From a bacterium (GTDB taxonomy: Bacteria > Orphanbacterota > Orphanbacteria > Orphanbacterales > Orphanbacteraceae), in assembly GCA_025782575.1 (NCBI GenBank), contig JALGYY010000048.1:1-64000 (forward strand): 64,000 nucleotides of DNA, written 5' to 3'. Both the position numbers and the translations under genes were made by a program. The notes under the pieces were generated by a model. That model did no database searches. It was not told where the DNA came from and saw only the letters and a list, made by a program, of their open reading frames with translations. The stretch's first letter is position 1; every line of letters starts with the position of its first letter. Shown here piece after piece: positions 43,535 to 53,126 of the stretch.

Positions 43535-43747
43535 TCAGCGGTTCAGTAGACCGCGCTGAATTCCCTCGCCAAGGCCGAACGTGGATCCGACAGTGCCGAC
43601 AATGCTATCTTTGGTATCCAGAACGAGGGCCTGGTCCTCCGGAATGATGTCTTCCCCCGTTGTGCTCTCCCCTTCGATTCGCTTGACACGCGGTGGCGTT
43701 CGTCGGTGTGAGTCCTGTTTCACAGGGTGCCGTTTTGATTCAGTCAT
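43535..43747 (-). CDS. small basic/acidic protein, unknown
   Basis: 70 residues, charged N-terminal half (KRHPVKQDSHRRTPPRVKR) and a glycine-rich end (SIVGTVGSTFGLGEGIQRG). Its ATG overlaps the stop of the monooxygenase gene by 8 bases, which suggests coupling, but there is no separate ribosome site and no family is recognised. Confidence 0.4.
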   Translation of the reverse strand: MTESKRHPVKQDSHRRTPPRVKRIEGESTTGEDIIPEDQALVLDTKDSIVGTVGSTFGLGEGIQRGLLNR

Positions 43748-44096
43748 TTACATCAGTGCTCAGGAATACTTCATGGATCTCGAGTTTGCTCGGCCCGGAG
43801 AACATCTCCGCCGGCGCTCGATTCTTGTGAGCCTCAGCGAAGGCCGGGCTCTTGGTCCACGCGGTAAAATCATCGAGACCGCGCCACCAGGTCTTGATCT
43901 CGTAGAAACCTTCGATTTCGGAATCGTCGATAAATCCTCCCGATCCATGGTCAAAACTCATCGGCCTCGGTCGGTGGACTTCGTTCCGGATAAAACCTGG
44001 TGCTCGATCGACGAGGTGAACTCGCTTCCTGAATCGATCCTCAAAATCAGCCTCGTAACCTTCGGCCACTGGAATACGATTTGTGACGACGATCAT
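43740..44096 (-). CDS. antibiotic biosynthesis monooxygenase (HmoA/IsdG-like)
   Basis: A 118-residue dimeric alpha+beta barrel (ABM) protein: MIVVTNRIPVAEGYEADFED, then VHLVDRAPGFIRNEVHRP, FYEIKTWWRGLDDFTAW and SPAFAEAHKN. The layout is that of heme-degrading or quinone-forming monooxygenases such as HmoA; the candidate heme ligand is the His near 76-90 (AEAHKN). AAGGAG is 5 nt before the ATG. Substrate cannot be fixed. Confidence 0.82.
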   Translation of the reverse strand: MIVVTNRIPVAEGYEADFEDRFRKRVHLVDRAPGFIRNEVHRPRPMSFDHGSGGFIDDSEIEGFYEIKTWWRGLDDFTAWTKSPAFAEAHKNRAPAEMFSGPSKLEIHEVFLSTDVND

Positions 44097-44330
44097 GATT
44101 TCTCCTTAACGATCTCAGAACCCTGTGGCTTCAGTCAATCTCGCCGGCACTGGCCTGTTTGATCCTATCCGAGCGCGGCTCACGATTGATTCCACGATAC
44201 CACAACCAATCTCTGGTATATATAATAGGTGTGCAAACAAGAGCAATCATGCCTGAAAATGTCCTCTAATTCTGGGGGGAAGGTCCCATCAATTCTGGAA
44301 CCGTACAGCTATCCATGAGGGCTCCTGCCG

Positions 44331-46586
44331 GTGATCGGTAGAATGCTCGGCCACTACAGGATCGAAAAACAATTGGGATCGGGTGGTATGGGTGTGGTTT
44401 ATCGCGCTCGGGACACGCGCCTGCAACGGCCGGTGGCAATCAAGCTGATTACCGGGCACGAATTGTCCGAAGCGGCTCAGGCTTTGATCCTCAAGGAAGC
44501 GCGGACAGCTTCGTCGTTGAACCATCCGAACATCTGTACGGTACACGAGGTCGGCTAGACAGAATCGAACGCCTACATCGTCATGGAACTTGTCGAAGGG
44601 GTCAATCTCGATGATGTGATTCCCCCATCGGGCATGGAGGAGGAGGACCTCATCTCGCTCGGCGGGCAACTGGCGGACGCCCTGGCCCACGCCCACGAAC
44701 GTGGGATCGTTCATCGAGACCTTAAGAGCTCGAATGTGATCGTGACGATAGAGGGACGATTGAAGGTGCTCGATTTCGGCCTCGCCGAACGACTGAAGGA
44801 GAGCGACCCGGACTCGATAGAAACCGAGCTTCTCGAAACGAGACCCACGGCGGGGTCGATTGCCGGCACTCTGCACTACATGTCCCCCGAAATTTTGAGC
44901 GGGCATTCGGTGGATTTCCGGGGCGACGTCTGGGCGGCCGGTGTCGTGCTCTATGAGATGGCGACCGGTCACTTACCCTTTCGGGGCAATACGACATTTG
45001 AGGTGAGCTCGGCGATTCTTCGAGAGGTTACACCGTCCCTTCCCTCCCATGTACCGTTCGGCGTTCGGCGTATCATCGAGCAGTGCCTCCAGAAGGATCC
45101 TGCGCTCAGATATGCTGCTGGGGACGAGCTCAAGACAGCGCTCGAAACAACCGGATCCGGGGCCGAGAGTGAACGTCCTCCTGCACGTTCGGGATTCCCG
45201 GTAATCCGGGCACTCGTCGTACTTCCCCTGGAAAACTTGTCCGGAGACGAAAGCCAGGACTACTTCGCTGACGGGATGACCGAAGCGATCACCGCTCGAG
45301 TTGCAAGGCTCGGTAAGCTACGGGTGATTTCGCGGACGTCGGCCATGCAGTACAAAGGGACGCGAAAGCCGTTACCGGTGATCGCCCGGGAGCTCGGCGT
45401 CGACACTGTGGTCGAGGGTTCCGTTGTGCGATCCGGAGACCGCGTTCGGATTACCGCCCAGCTCATCCGGGCAGAGACGGATGAACACCTCTGGGGGGAG
45501 ACCTATGATCGCGATCTTCACGATATTCTGGAACTCCAGGCGGATGTGTCAAAAGCAATCGTGGAGAAGATCCAGGTCAGGCTGACCGCGAAGGAACGTG
45601 CACAACTCTCGGCCGCGAGCCGGGTGGAACCAAAGGCGTACGAAGAATACCTGAAAGGGCGGTATGCCTGGGGGAAGCGAACGAGAGATGGTCTGAAGCA
45701 GGGGATCACGCACTATCGAAAGGCGATCGACATCGACCCGACTTACGCTCTCGCCTACGCGGGACTCGCCGAATGTTACAACGTCCTGGGCTTCCAGGGG
45801 ACGGTCTCCCCTCGCGACTCTTTCTCTCCGGCGGCTGCGGCGGCGAGGAAGGCGCTCGAGATCGACGACTCCCTCGCAGAAGCCCATTACTCCCTCGGCT
45901 ACGCCTCGCTTCACTACCGCTGGAATTGGAAAGAGGCGGGCGACTCGTTTCTTGCGGGGCTCCGGCTCGACCCGAGCTACCCGACGGGGCATCATTGGTA
46001 CGCCCTCTACCTGGCAGGACTGGAACGGCGCGAAGAGGCTCTCGCCGAGCTCGAGAAAGCAACTGAGCTGGACCCGCTTTCGGTGATCATCCGTACGGCA
46101 TACGCCTGGGTTCATCACTTGTTTCGTGAATTTGACGTCGCGATCGACATGTACGACAAAGCTCTGGATATGAATCCCGAGTTTTGGGCGGCACGCCTGT
46201 TCCGCGGTGTTGCCTATGTGGACAGCTTAAGTTTCGACAAAGCCCTGGCGGCGCTCCCGTCCGTACTCGACGCCTTCGGAAGAGAGGCTACGGTGATCGG
46301 GATATACGGTTACGCGCTCGGGAAGGCTGGCGACAAAGTGAAGGCTCTGGAGTGCCTGCGCGAACTCGAGGATATTTCCCGGCGGCAATACGTACGCCCG
46401 AATGAGTTCGCACGGGTCCACATCGGCCTCGGGGAGACGGACAAGGCAATTGCCTGGCTCGAGAGAGCATTCGAGGAAGGGGGAAACGGCCTCAACTACA
46501 TGCACCTCGAGCCCTTCTACGATTCCCTCCGGGACGATGTCCGGTTTCAGGCGCTTGTCAGCCGCGTACTGGAAACACGATTGTAG
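44331..46586 (+). pseudogene. Ser/Thr kinase-TPR protein interrupted by in-frame TAG
   Basis: The kinase starts MLGHYRIEKQLGSGGMGVVY and AIKLITGHELSEA (GTG 44331, GAGGG 8 nt upstream). It meets TAG at 44556-44558 after ICTVHEVG, then continues in the same frame with TESNAYIVMELVEGVN, HRDLKSSNV, DFGLAERL and GTLHYMSPEI. Downstream are an adenylate-cyclase-associated/TolB-like unit (ALVVLPLENLSGDESQDYFA, DGMTEAITARVARLG) and six or more TPRs. One base (GAG or CAG to TAG) would restore a ~750-residue protein of a type abundant in Acidobacteria and FCB bacteria. Catalytic motifs are otherwise intact. The distal part could restart at ATG 44583 but would lack the glycine loop and catalytic lysine. 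Confidence 0.85.
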
Positions 46587-47130
46587 CTGGACTCATGTCC
46601 ATTCACCGGGTTCCTTGCAGATCCGGACAGGCACCAGCCCGTCGCCCCCCCGGTTTGTCACGAGAGCCGGATTGAGTTATGATGACTGTGTAATTTGAAT
46701 CGAAGCGTCCATGGAGACGGAACCCTCGGCATAGCCCTTGCATCTTGCCCACCACGAACCCCGGCTGAGATTTCACGCAACTCCCAGCGGAACTTCGCGA
46801 TAACAAAAAGTGAGCGGTTGGAATCGGGGCGGTCACGTCCGCGAAAAGGTGACGGTCCACATTCTAAAAAGTGTCGCTCCCCGAATTGCACGTGAACTGC
46901 ATACACTTCGGAACCACTCAGCGAAAGGAGGCCGCACTTTCGATCGAGTAGAGTCACCACCATAAAGTCAGATCCCATCATTTTAGACGGCGGACTTGTA
47001 CGTGGGCGAGCGAATGTTCCGGTTTTTCCGTTTGCTTCCCTGCACTGTTTCGTTCCCGGGAAACATGGTGTCCGACACCCGGAGATTACTTTGTCGGATT
47101 GATTGGCCAGCAATTCCAGGAGACAATACG
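46587..47130. other. 544-bp gap without a supported gene
   Basis: A 151-codon minus-strand frame (46658-47113) is open, but it has no recognisable domain and no ribosome site, and its sequence looks like chance translation. No clear promoter or hairpin is seen; only the ribosome site AGGAG at 47119 for the LysM gene is functional-looking. Confidence 0.4.
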
Positions 47131-48816
47131 ATGCCTACACCAGTAGGAAGCGCCGGTGGCCAGCCCGCCAACACACAAGAGACGAAGAAAACGGTGGCGC
47201 GCCAAGGCCAGACCCTGAAGCAGATCGCCAACCAGAACGGCACTACCGAGGCGGAGCTGCTCAAGGCAAATCCGCACTTGAAAGATACGAAGCTCCAGGG
47301 GGGGATGGAGATCCGGCTCCCCGACTCTGAAGGGAGGAAGTCCCCGGACAAGGGCAGCACGACCGCAAAACCAGCCGGCCATTTGATCGACCTCCACCCC
47401 AAGGTTGGTCCGGATCGAGCCCGTGTCGACAGGATTCTGGGAAAAGGACAATTGTTGCAGACCCCATCCGCTGATGGCGTCCGCACGGTGCAGATGAACG
47501 CTTCGGCCAAGGTCGAGCCTCAGCACCTCGACAAGGACTACCTCCTCGATCTAGCGGACAAGTCCCCGAAGGAGCTCCAGAGCTGGTATGGGACAGCCTC
47601 GGATTCGTTGAAACGCAGGGTCCAGGGAACCTTCTCGAAAGTCGATGGGTCGAAGCTGCCCCCAAGTGAAAGATCGAAGCTGCAGAAGCTCGGGAAAGAC
47701 TTGAATCGCATTCAGCAGAAGCACAACCAGAAATGGACCGCCGACCATTACGGAAAAATGACGGAGCGGGAGATCATCAACGAACTCCAGAACAAGTCGC
47801 CGCGACAGATCGTGGAAGATCTAGGGTATCTCAGCACCGGCAGCACCAAGGGCGGAAAGCAGGTTCGGCAGAAGTTCGTTAATGCGCTCGAGAGAGGGAT
47901 GCGGACCCGGCAATCGGGAACCTCGCCAAGCATCAGTTACCCCATGATCAGCCCGGGACATATTTACGAGGCGGCAGCCAATTACAGCGGCCCCGGATCC
48001 GCGCTCGTGAAGGCCGAGAGCGCCAGAATGCTCTACAACAACACCGACAAAGCAGCAGAAAGGAAATTTCCTGATCCCGACCCCAAGATCAAGCAGGGCG
48101 GTGCCATGGGGAAGAGAATGTACGCCGCCCGGATGAAGGAGATCGTCGAGGATCGAACAATATTCATGAGAGCCGAACTCGCGAAAGCTGCTCCTACATT
48201 AAAGCGGCTCATGGGTACTGACCCGACCGGCTTCGTCAAGATTATGGAAAACTGGAACGATGGCGCCAAGGTCTTCCCCGAGATCCTCACCGCCGTCGCG
48301 CGCAGCGAGTACAAAAAAGATCCTAAGAAGGGTGCGGAGTTCATCGGCAATATCATCGGAGCAACAGCCGCGGAATTCGGAAAGTCGGTCGCCAGTTCGA
48401 ATTATAAAAAGGCGAATACCATGGGCAACGACCTCGGGTTTGTTCTGGGCGCGGCGGAAGTCGCGATCGGAAACATCGCCAAGGAAGAGAACGCCAAAGT
48501 CGACTTCGGAAAGGACGTGATCGGCTTCGCTACCAGAATGATCAAGAAGAGCGGAATCCCCGGTGCGAGTCAGATCGCGGAGATCACCGACAATATCATC
48601 GATGACATGGCGAAGCGTGAAAAGGGCCAGGTGGACAGCTGGAGGGATACGATTTTCTTCGGCTTCAAAGCTCTGATTGTCGAAACGTACGACAAGGTGA
48701 GTCCAAACGCCGGCTATGCCATGGGCAGCCCCGAGGGCATAATCCACGAGGAGAACAAGGACGTCTACAAAACCGGATATCAGGAGCGCTACAGGGAGGT
48801 CAAGAAGGGTTATTAG
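47131..48816 (+). CDS. LysM-containing large helical protein, no signal peptide
   Basis: 561 residues. A low-complexity start (MPTPVGSAGGQPANTQ) precedes one LysM domain (RQGQTLKQIANQNGTTEAEL to GGMEIRLP, ~25-70). The rest is mostly helical and charged: YLLDLADKSPKELQSWYG, TEREIINELQNKSPRQIVED, EFIGNIIGATAAEFGKSVAS, VIGFATRMIKKSGIPGASQI. LysM binds peptidoglycan or chitin-like glycans, yet no export signal is visible, so it may be exported by a non-Sec route or act in the cytoplasm. ATG 47131 has AGGAG 8 nt upstream. I do not recognise the body of the protein. It recalls effector-type proteins in its disordered start plus helical body. Confidence 0.65.
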   Translation: MPTPVGSAGGQPANTQETKKTVARQGQTLKQIANQNGTTEAELLKANPHLKDTKLQGGMEIRLPDSEGRKSPDKGSTTAKPAGHLIDLHPKVGPDRARVDRILGKGQLLQTPSADGVRTVQMNASAKVEPQHLDKDYLLDLADKSPKELQSWYGTASDSLKRRVQGTFSKVDGSKLPPSERSKLQKLGKDLNRIQQKHNQKWTADHYGKMTEREIINELQNKSPRQIVEDLGYLSTGSTKGGKQVRQKFVNALERGMRTRQSGTSPSISYPMISPGHIYEAAANYSGPGSALVKAESARMLYNNTDKAAERKFPDPDPKIKQGGAMGKRMYAARMKEIVEDRTIFMRAELAKAAPTLKRLMGTDPTGFVKIMENWNDGAKVFPEILTAVARSEYKKDPKKGAEFIGNIIGATAAEFGKSVASSNYKKANTMGNDLGFVLGAAEVAIGNIAKEENAKVDFGKDVIGFATRMIKKSGIPGASQIAEITDNIIDDMAKREKGQVDSWRDTIFFGFKALIVETYDKVSPNAGYAMGSPEGIIHEENKDVYKTGYQERYREVKKGY

Positions 48817-48885
48817 CCTGTAGCGGGTCATCGTAGACGGGACGGAGTCAAGCGAAGAGTTAGCCCCTAATTAAGGAGTTAGCAA

Positions 48886-49401
48886 ATGCGTAGCTTCCAA
48901 TCACTGCTCTACGGACTCGCCGCGATCCTAGTCTTTTGTGCCCCACTCCTTGCAGAGATTGAGCAAATTCCGGTCGTTCGGTTGAGTGCCGATACTGAGG
49001 TTGCGGCTACTCCCGAACAAGTATGGAATTTCATGACTTCCGGGAAAAACCTGGTCACATGGTGCCCGTACTGGAAAACTCCCGACAACGCCAAGATCAG
49101 TATCACGTCCGTAGGTGATGTTCTCGACTTTACAGACGATTGGGGCAACGGTGGCCGGTCTGTCATTACCTTTTTGAATGCCCCTACGGAACTCCGGGTA
49201 GCCCATGAGCCAACTAATGGATCGTACATATGCCAAGCTCGTTTGATCCTGGAAGCAACCGAGTCGGGAACGAAAGTCCTCTACATCGAGCAGTACACCG
49301 ATGAGAGCACTCCCGAAGAACTGGAATCGACCGCTGCCACGATGGAAACGGCGATGCGCCAAACGCTTGAAACACTCCGGAGTGGAATCGAAGCGCAATA
49401 G
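48886..49401 (+). CDS. exported SRPBCC protein
   Basis: 171 residues: signal peptide (LLYGLAAILVFCAPLLA), then a START-like domain, VRLSADTEVAATPEQVWNFM, GDVLDFTDDWGNGGRSVIT, RLILEATESGTKVLYIEQYT, and a closing amphipathic helix (AATMETAMRQTLETLRSG). It is unusual for this fold to be periplasmic; it could carry a hydrophobic ligand outside the inner membrane. AAGGAG lies 8-9 nt before the ATG. Confidence 0.75.
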   Translation: MRSFQSLLYGLAAILVFCAPLLAEIEQIPVVRLSADTEVAATPEQVWNFMTSGKNLVTWCPYWKTPDNAKISITSVGDVLDFTDDWGNGGRSVITFLNAPTELRVAHEPTNGSYICQARLILEATESGTKVLYIEQYTDESTPEELESTAATMETAMRQTLETLRSGIEAQ

Positions 49402-49557
49402 GCGAATCAGTTCACAGGGAGACACCGTCGTTTTCGGGGCCTATCGCAGTCAATCTTTGGCCGGCATGCTGAGACTCAGAGACTCGTGTGAATAACCTCG
49501 GAATGCGCTAAGAGAGTTTAGTGATCAATCCGGCACCCGTCTCGTCCTCCGTACCTC

Positions 49558-50756
49558 CTACCGAAACATCCCCTTCACTGCTCCCCAGTTCGTATGCTCC
49601 ACCGCTGTAGTTCCCCCGCACACAACGTCGAGCGCGCCAATCAAACCATACGCAGCGCCGTCGGGATGATTGCCGGGTGCGCAGGGTGAGTTGCTGTGGA
49701 GGGTGAAGTCACCATTAGGTGCATCACAGAAAAGCGGATCGCTTGAAAAGTTGTCGTTCGCGCCATTCTGTCATTGGCGAACCCTTCTGTGAACCTGCAG
49801 TTTTGAACGGTTGGCGATGATCCAAACGCACTGACCCCGCCACCGTTATTGGCTCTGTTCCCTGCAAACGTACAGACATCGATCACCGGCGCAGAGTTCA
49901 ACGTGCATAGGACGGCTCCCCCGTAAGCCGCTGCAACATTGTCTGTCAGCAGGCAGGAATTTATGTTGCCGGCCGAGTTGCGGACATAAATTGCTCCGCC
50001 TCCCCCTCCCGCCGTGTTGGCGGCCATCTCGCAGTCCTCGACCGTCACGTCCGACAGTACCCAGGTCGCGATCGCTCCACCGCCAGTGCCTGCCATGTTC
50101 CCTGTAAACGTGCAGCCGATGATGTTGGCTGTTGATGCATGTCCGAGAAACCCTGCGCCTGAGAGCCCGGATTCGTTGTTATTAAAATTACAGTCTTCGA
50201 CTAAAGGGGAGGATTCATGAGAGTCGATTCCCCCACCATGCTCGCCGACTATGTTGCCTACAAAATCGCAGTTCCTGATCGTGGCGTCCGAGCCAAGTCG
50301 AAGACCGATGCCCCCGCCTCGTAACGCCGAGTTTCCCTGGAACAGACAATCCTCGATGGTCGGACTCGATGCGTTGGTACAGAATACTCCGCCACCGTAG
50401 AGGACCGTGGTGCCACCAGTGATGGTGAGGCCGATGATTCTGGACCCACCCCCCTCGCCATTTTGCAGAATGAATCCGCGACCGAGGCCGGCAGCATCGA
50501 CCGTTGTCAAGGCCGCACCGCTTTCGGAAATGACCGTGACCGCCTTGCCCTGGAAGTCAATGTCGCGGTTCCCAACTCCGGTATGGGTTCCCGCGGCTAC
50601 CAGAACGGTGTCACCGTTTGATACCGAATCAATCCCTGCTTGAATCGTCGGGGCATCGCCAGTTCCGTCGGTGAGGATGTATCAGGTAGCTGCGTGCGCA
50701 CCCGATACAGAAAAGACAATGGCGATCAGGGTATGGATGATGGTAGAAAGGCGCAT
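49558..50756 (-). pseudogene. beta-helix secreted protein with in-frame TGA and frameshift
   Basis: ATG 50756 (GAGG 7 nt upstream) opens a signal peptide (STIIHTLIAIVFSVSGAHA) and then meets TGA at 50684-50682, exactly where Trp is expected (AAT-stop-YILTDGTGDAPTIQ). The frame continues as AGIDSVSNGDTVLVAAGTH and a right-handed beta-helix of short repeats (SSPTIEDCLFQGNSALRGGG, ADVTVEDC-like turns). Near 49770 one base is missing; the other frame then reads NGANDNFSSDPLFCDAPNGD, LHSNSPCAPGNHPDGAAYG and ends VEHTNWGAVKGMFR at the TAG 49560-49558. Such proteins are often polysaccharide-binding or lyase-like surface proteins. Two independent lesions make it a likely pseudogene. Confidence 0.78.
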
Positions 50757-50849
50757 GATCTTACCTCGTAGCTGGAGACCAGAATGTGCCGGGGGCTACT
50801 TTATCCAGTATATCACAGAAGAAGGGGGGCGTCTGAATCACCGACCGTG

Positions 50850-51704
50850 TTATCGCCTTAGCAGTACATCAAATCCTGAAACCAGAAGCTCTTCGTCAGG
50901 TATTGCGGAAAATTCGGACGCCATTTTGTTCCTGGGTGTTGGCAGGTCCTTCCATGTGGCAACGCTCACATTCTCTACTGAGAAACCTACTGCCTCAAAT
51001 CGCCGGATCATATCGCGATACGAGATTCGATTTGTGTAGAAACCCGACCGGGCCATCCACTCGGCTTCCCAGAACCTGCTCGCTATCCTTTTGTTATTGA
51101 GCGCCCCGCCGAGATGGTCTCTCAAGTCAACCTTGTGAGACAGGATACCTCCTGGTCTCACGATTCGATACAATTCTAGCAATGTCGAGTCAAACTCATG
51201 CTCGCGTATGTGCTCAAGAACAGCATGTGACCAGACAAAATCAACACTGCTCTCCGGAATGGTCATAAGTGACCGGAGACCATCTTCCAGATAGATACCA
51301 CCGTAACGCGAGAGCACTTGATTGAGAGTCGCAGAACCGCCGATATCCGCGACTTCAAAGCCTCGGTCCTTCAGTGCCGCAACGACCCTTGTATACACAT
51401 CAACATCCTCGATGGCAAATCGACCGGTGTCGACAAGGTAACAAGTGGACGCACCATGAGCGCTCGCCACGATTGCCGACGCCACCGAATCCCCCACCCC
51501 GAGTTCGAGGCCGACAAATTCCGATCCGCTCGCATCAGATTTCCATCGGGCGAAGTGTCTCGTGAAGACGCCGATCGCGTAGGCCGGATCATGCATTTTC
51601 CCGCGTCGAAAGACGCCGATGCCGGCAAAGATTCGATAGCCAAGAGGGATCCGAGATAGAACTATCTTTGCAAGAATCTTGCCCCACCAGGGTATCGCCA
51701 TCAT
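50850..51704 (-). CDS. SAM-dependent methyltransferase
   Basis: 284 residues, class I methyltransferase fold: motif I region FVGLELGVGDSVASAIVAS, then VDTGRF (acidic loop), SVDFVWSHAVLEHIREHEFD (motif II/III with the LEH signature) and LYRIVRPGGILSHKVDLRDH. An N-terminal amphipathic helix (WWGKILAKIVLSRIPLGYRI) could place it at the membrane. Typical of sugar or lipid O-methyltransferases near surface polysaccharide genes; the SGNH/MBOAT pair lies 330 bp away on the other strand. Substrate unknown. Confidence 0.85.
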   Translation of the reverse strand: MMAIPWWGKILAKIVLSRIPLGYRIFAGIGVFRRGKMHDPAYAIGVFTRHFARWKSDASGSEFVGLELGVGDSVASAIVASAHGASTCYLVDTGRFAIEDVDVYTRVVAALKDRGFEVADIGGSATLNQVLSRYGGIYLEDGLRSLMTIPESSVDFVWSHAVLEHIREHEFDSTLLELYRIVRPGGILSHKVDLRDHLGGALNNKRIASRFWEAEWMARSGFYTNRISYRDMIRRFEAVGFSVENVSVATWKDLPTPRNKMASEFSAIPDEELLVSGFDVLLRR

Positions 51705-52031
51705 TACCCCTATCCCGCGAAGAGGAAAGACCGAGCATCAGCGACTACTTGAAGAAACTCTTCAAGCCGCCCCAGCTGGATTCCTCTGCTCATAGTATAG
51801 CGCGGAGGGTGACCAGTCACCAGGCTACGCCCACCTAACGGACCAGAGAGATCTTCCTCGACTCCACATGGTCTCCCGCCTCCAGGCGGAGGGATTGGCG
51901 TTCATCCCGTGCGGATTATCCCTCTTCGGCGGACAGCCACCGGACGGAACGATTGGCCCGGGATTTAGGCGATCGTCTATACTGGCGAATACACGAACAC
52001 ATGTAGATACTCAGAACGGCAAGAAGACACA
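51705..52031. other. 327-bp divergent region with a fossil C-terminus
   Basis: Between the methyltransferase and the SGNH gene. It holds the fossil tail described at 51745-51789 and, on the plus strand, a TATACT at about 51979 with a weak upstream TTGGCC, a possible promoter for the SGNH gene. No other coding sequence is seen. Confidence 0.4.
51745..51789 (-). pseudogene. fossil WG-tail, 14 codons
   Basis: Minus-strand frame reads AEESSWGGLKSFFK then TAG, preceded by an in-frame TGA (51792-51790). It matches the last residues of the genes at 38013 (ESSTWGSLKELFR) and 49558 (EHTNWGAVKGMFR), so it is probably the end of a lost secreted-protein gene. Confidence 0.5.
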
Positions 52032-53126
52032 ATGAAGGATTTTGGCGAAGAGAAGGCGAGATCCCGAAATGGGGGGCGTTTGGCGTCGTGCATGGGCGGC
52101 GTTTTCCTCTTCCTCGCTACGCTGGTTGTGTGCAATTACCTGCTTGATCTCTTCGGCCCATCGCTTCATCCACCGGCCTTCGCCCAAAAGTTGAAGCACA
52201 TTGAAGAAAGCGAAGTCGCCTACGATGTTGTGTTCATCGGATCCAGCTATGTTTATCGCCAACTCAATCCAGATGTTTTCGACGAGGAAATGGCAAAACA
52301 AGGCTACGACCTTCGTTCATATAACATGGGGTTTCCGGGACTCGTGTTCCACGAAATGGATCAACTCCTTGATGATCTCCTCGCAATCGACTCCAACCAA
52401 TTACGGTGGATACTCGTCGACGCGGCCAACATGGATGTAAATCGAAAACGACAGAATCGACTCACTTCGAGAGCCATCTGGGGAGCTACACCTGGACATA
52501 CTTGGTCATATTGTCGGGGTATTCTGGCCTCATCGGATCCCTGGCCCCAGAAGCTCGGCATCCTTCTGAACCAGACAGTCAGCGCGTGCGCACGGAGCCT
52601 GCACATCGGCACAGGTCAAGGCTTAATCAATCAGACCATGTCTTCCGGCGAGATGGGTGGCGCATTAGATTCGACCGAGGTCCTCCAACGTGGATTCTTC
52701 TCCCTCGATCAATCACGCGACAAGAACGATCTGATACAAATCAGGCGTCGAAACGCATTCTTAAGAGCTGCTTCCAAGTGGCCGAGACGGGTGGAACGGT
52801 TTCGACAGCAAGCCCCGGACTCCACAGAGTTGTCCAAGGAGTACCTTCGTGCCGCCTATTCGCACCAAGTACAGAAGATCCACAATCATGGGGTGGCAGC
52901 GATATACGTGCTGTCACCGTGCCTGCATCCGCATTTCCGGATCGAGGATTTGGCGAAAGAGGGCGTGATTCCGAAGTTGTTCGCATACAACCTGCCTGAG
53001 GATTTCCCAGAGCTCTACGCGGCGAATATGCGTTCGAACTTCAACCATCTCACCGAGGAGGGGGCTGACCTATACACTCGGCAGGTTGCACGCGACTTCT
53101 CCGCCTACCTAAAAGAGATCCAATAA
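52032..53126 (+). CDS. SGNH-like acyltransferase partner protein
   Basis: 364 residues: one N-terminal membrane helix (MGGVFLFLATLVVCNYLLDL), then a periplasmic domain with FIGSSYVYRQLNPDVFDEEM (GSS block I of the SGNH/AlgX/DltD group), YNMGFPGLVFHE (block II-like) and a late H (NFNHLTEEGADLY, D/H-type block V). The MBOAT gene starts on the base after its TAA, so the two act together to O-acylate an exported polymer, as in AlgI/AlgJ or DltB/DltD. AAGAAG precedes the ATG. Confidence 0.7.
   Translation: MKDFGEEKARSRNGGRLASCMGGVFLFLATLVVCNYLLDLFGPSLHPPAFAQKLKHIEESEVAYDVVFIGSSYVYRQLNPDVFDEEMAKQGYDLRSYNMGFPGLVFHEMDQLLDDLLAIDSNQLRWILVDAANMDVNRKRQNRLTSRAIWGATPGHTWSYCRGILASSDPWPQKLGILLNQTVSACARSLHIGTGQGLINQTMSSGEMGGALDSTEVLQRGFFSLDQSRDKNDLIQIRRRNAFLRAASKWPRRVERFRQQAPDSTELSKEYLRAAYSHQVQKIHNHGVAAIYVLSPCLHPHFRIEDLAKEGVIPKLFAYNLPEDFPELYAANMRSNFNHLTEEGADLYTRQVARDFSAYLKEIQ

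Noticed and set aside
46658-47113. 151-codon minus-strand frame upstream of the LysM gene
   Set aside because: No ribosome site, no domain, basic/Ser-rich chance composition; overlaps the leader of the LysM gene on the other strand.
50682-50684. Genome-wide TGA-to-Trp recoding
   Set aside because: Numerous intact genes here end in TGA at overlaps (napA, napH, sigma factor), so TGA works as a stop.
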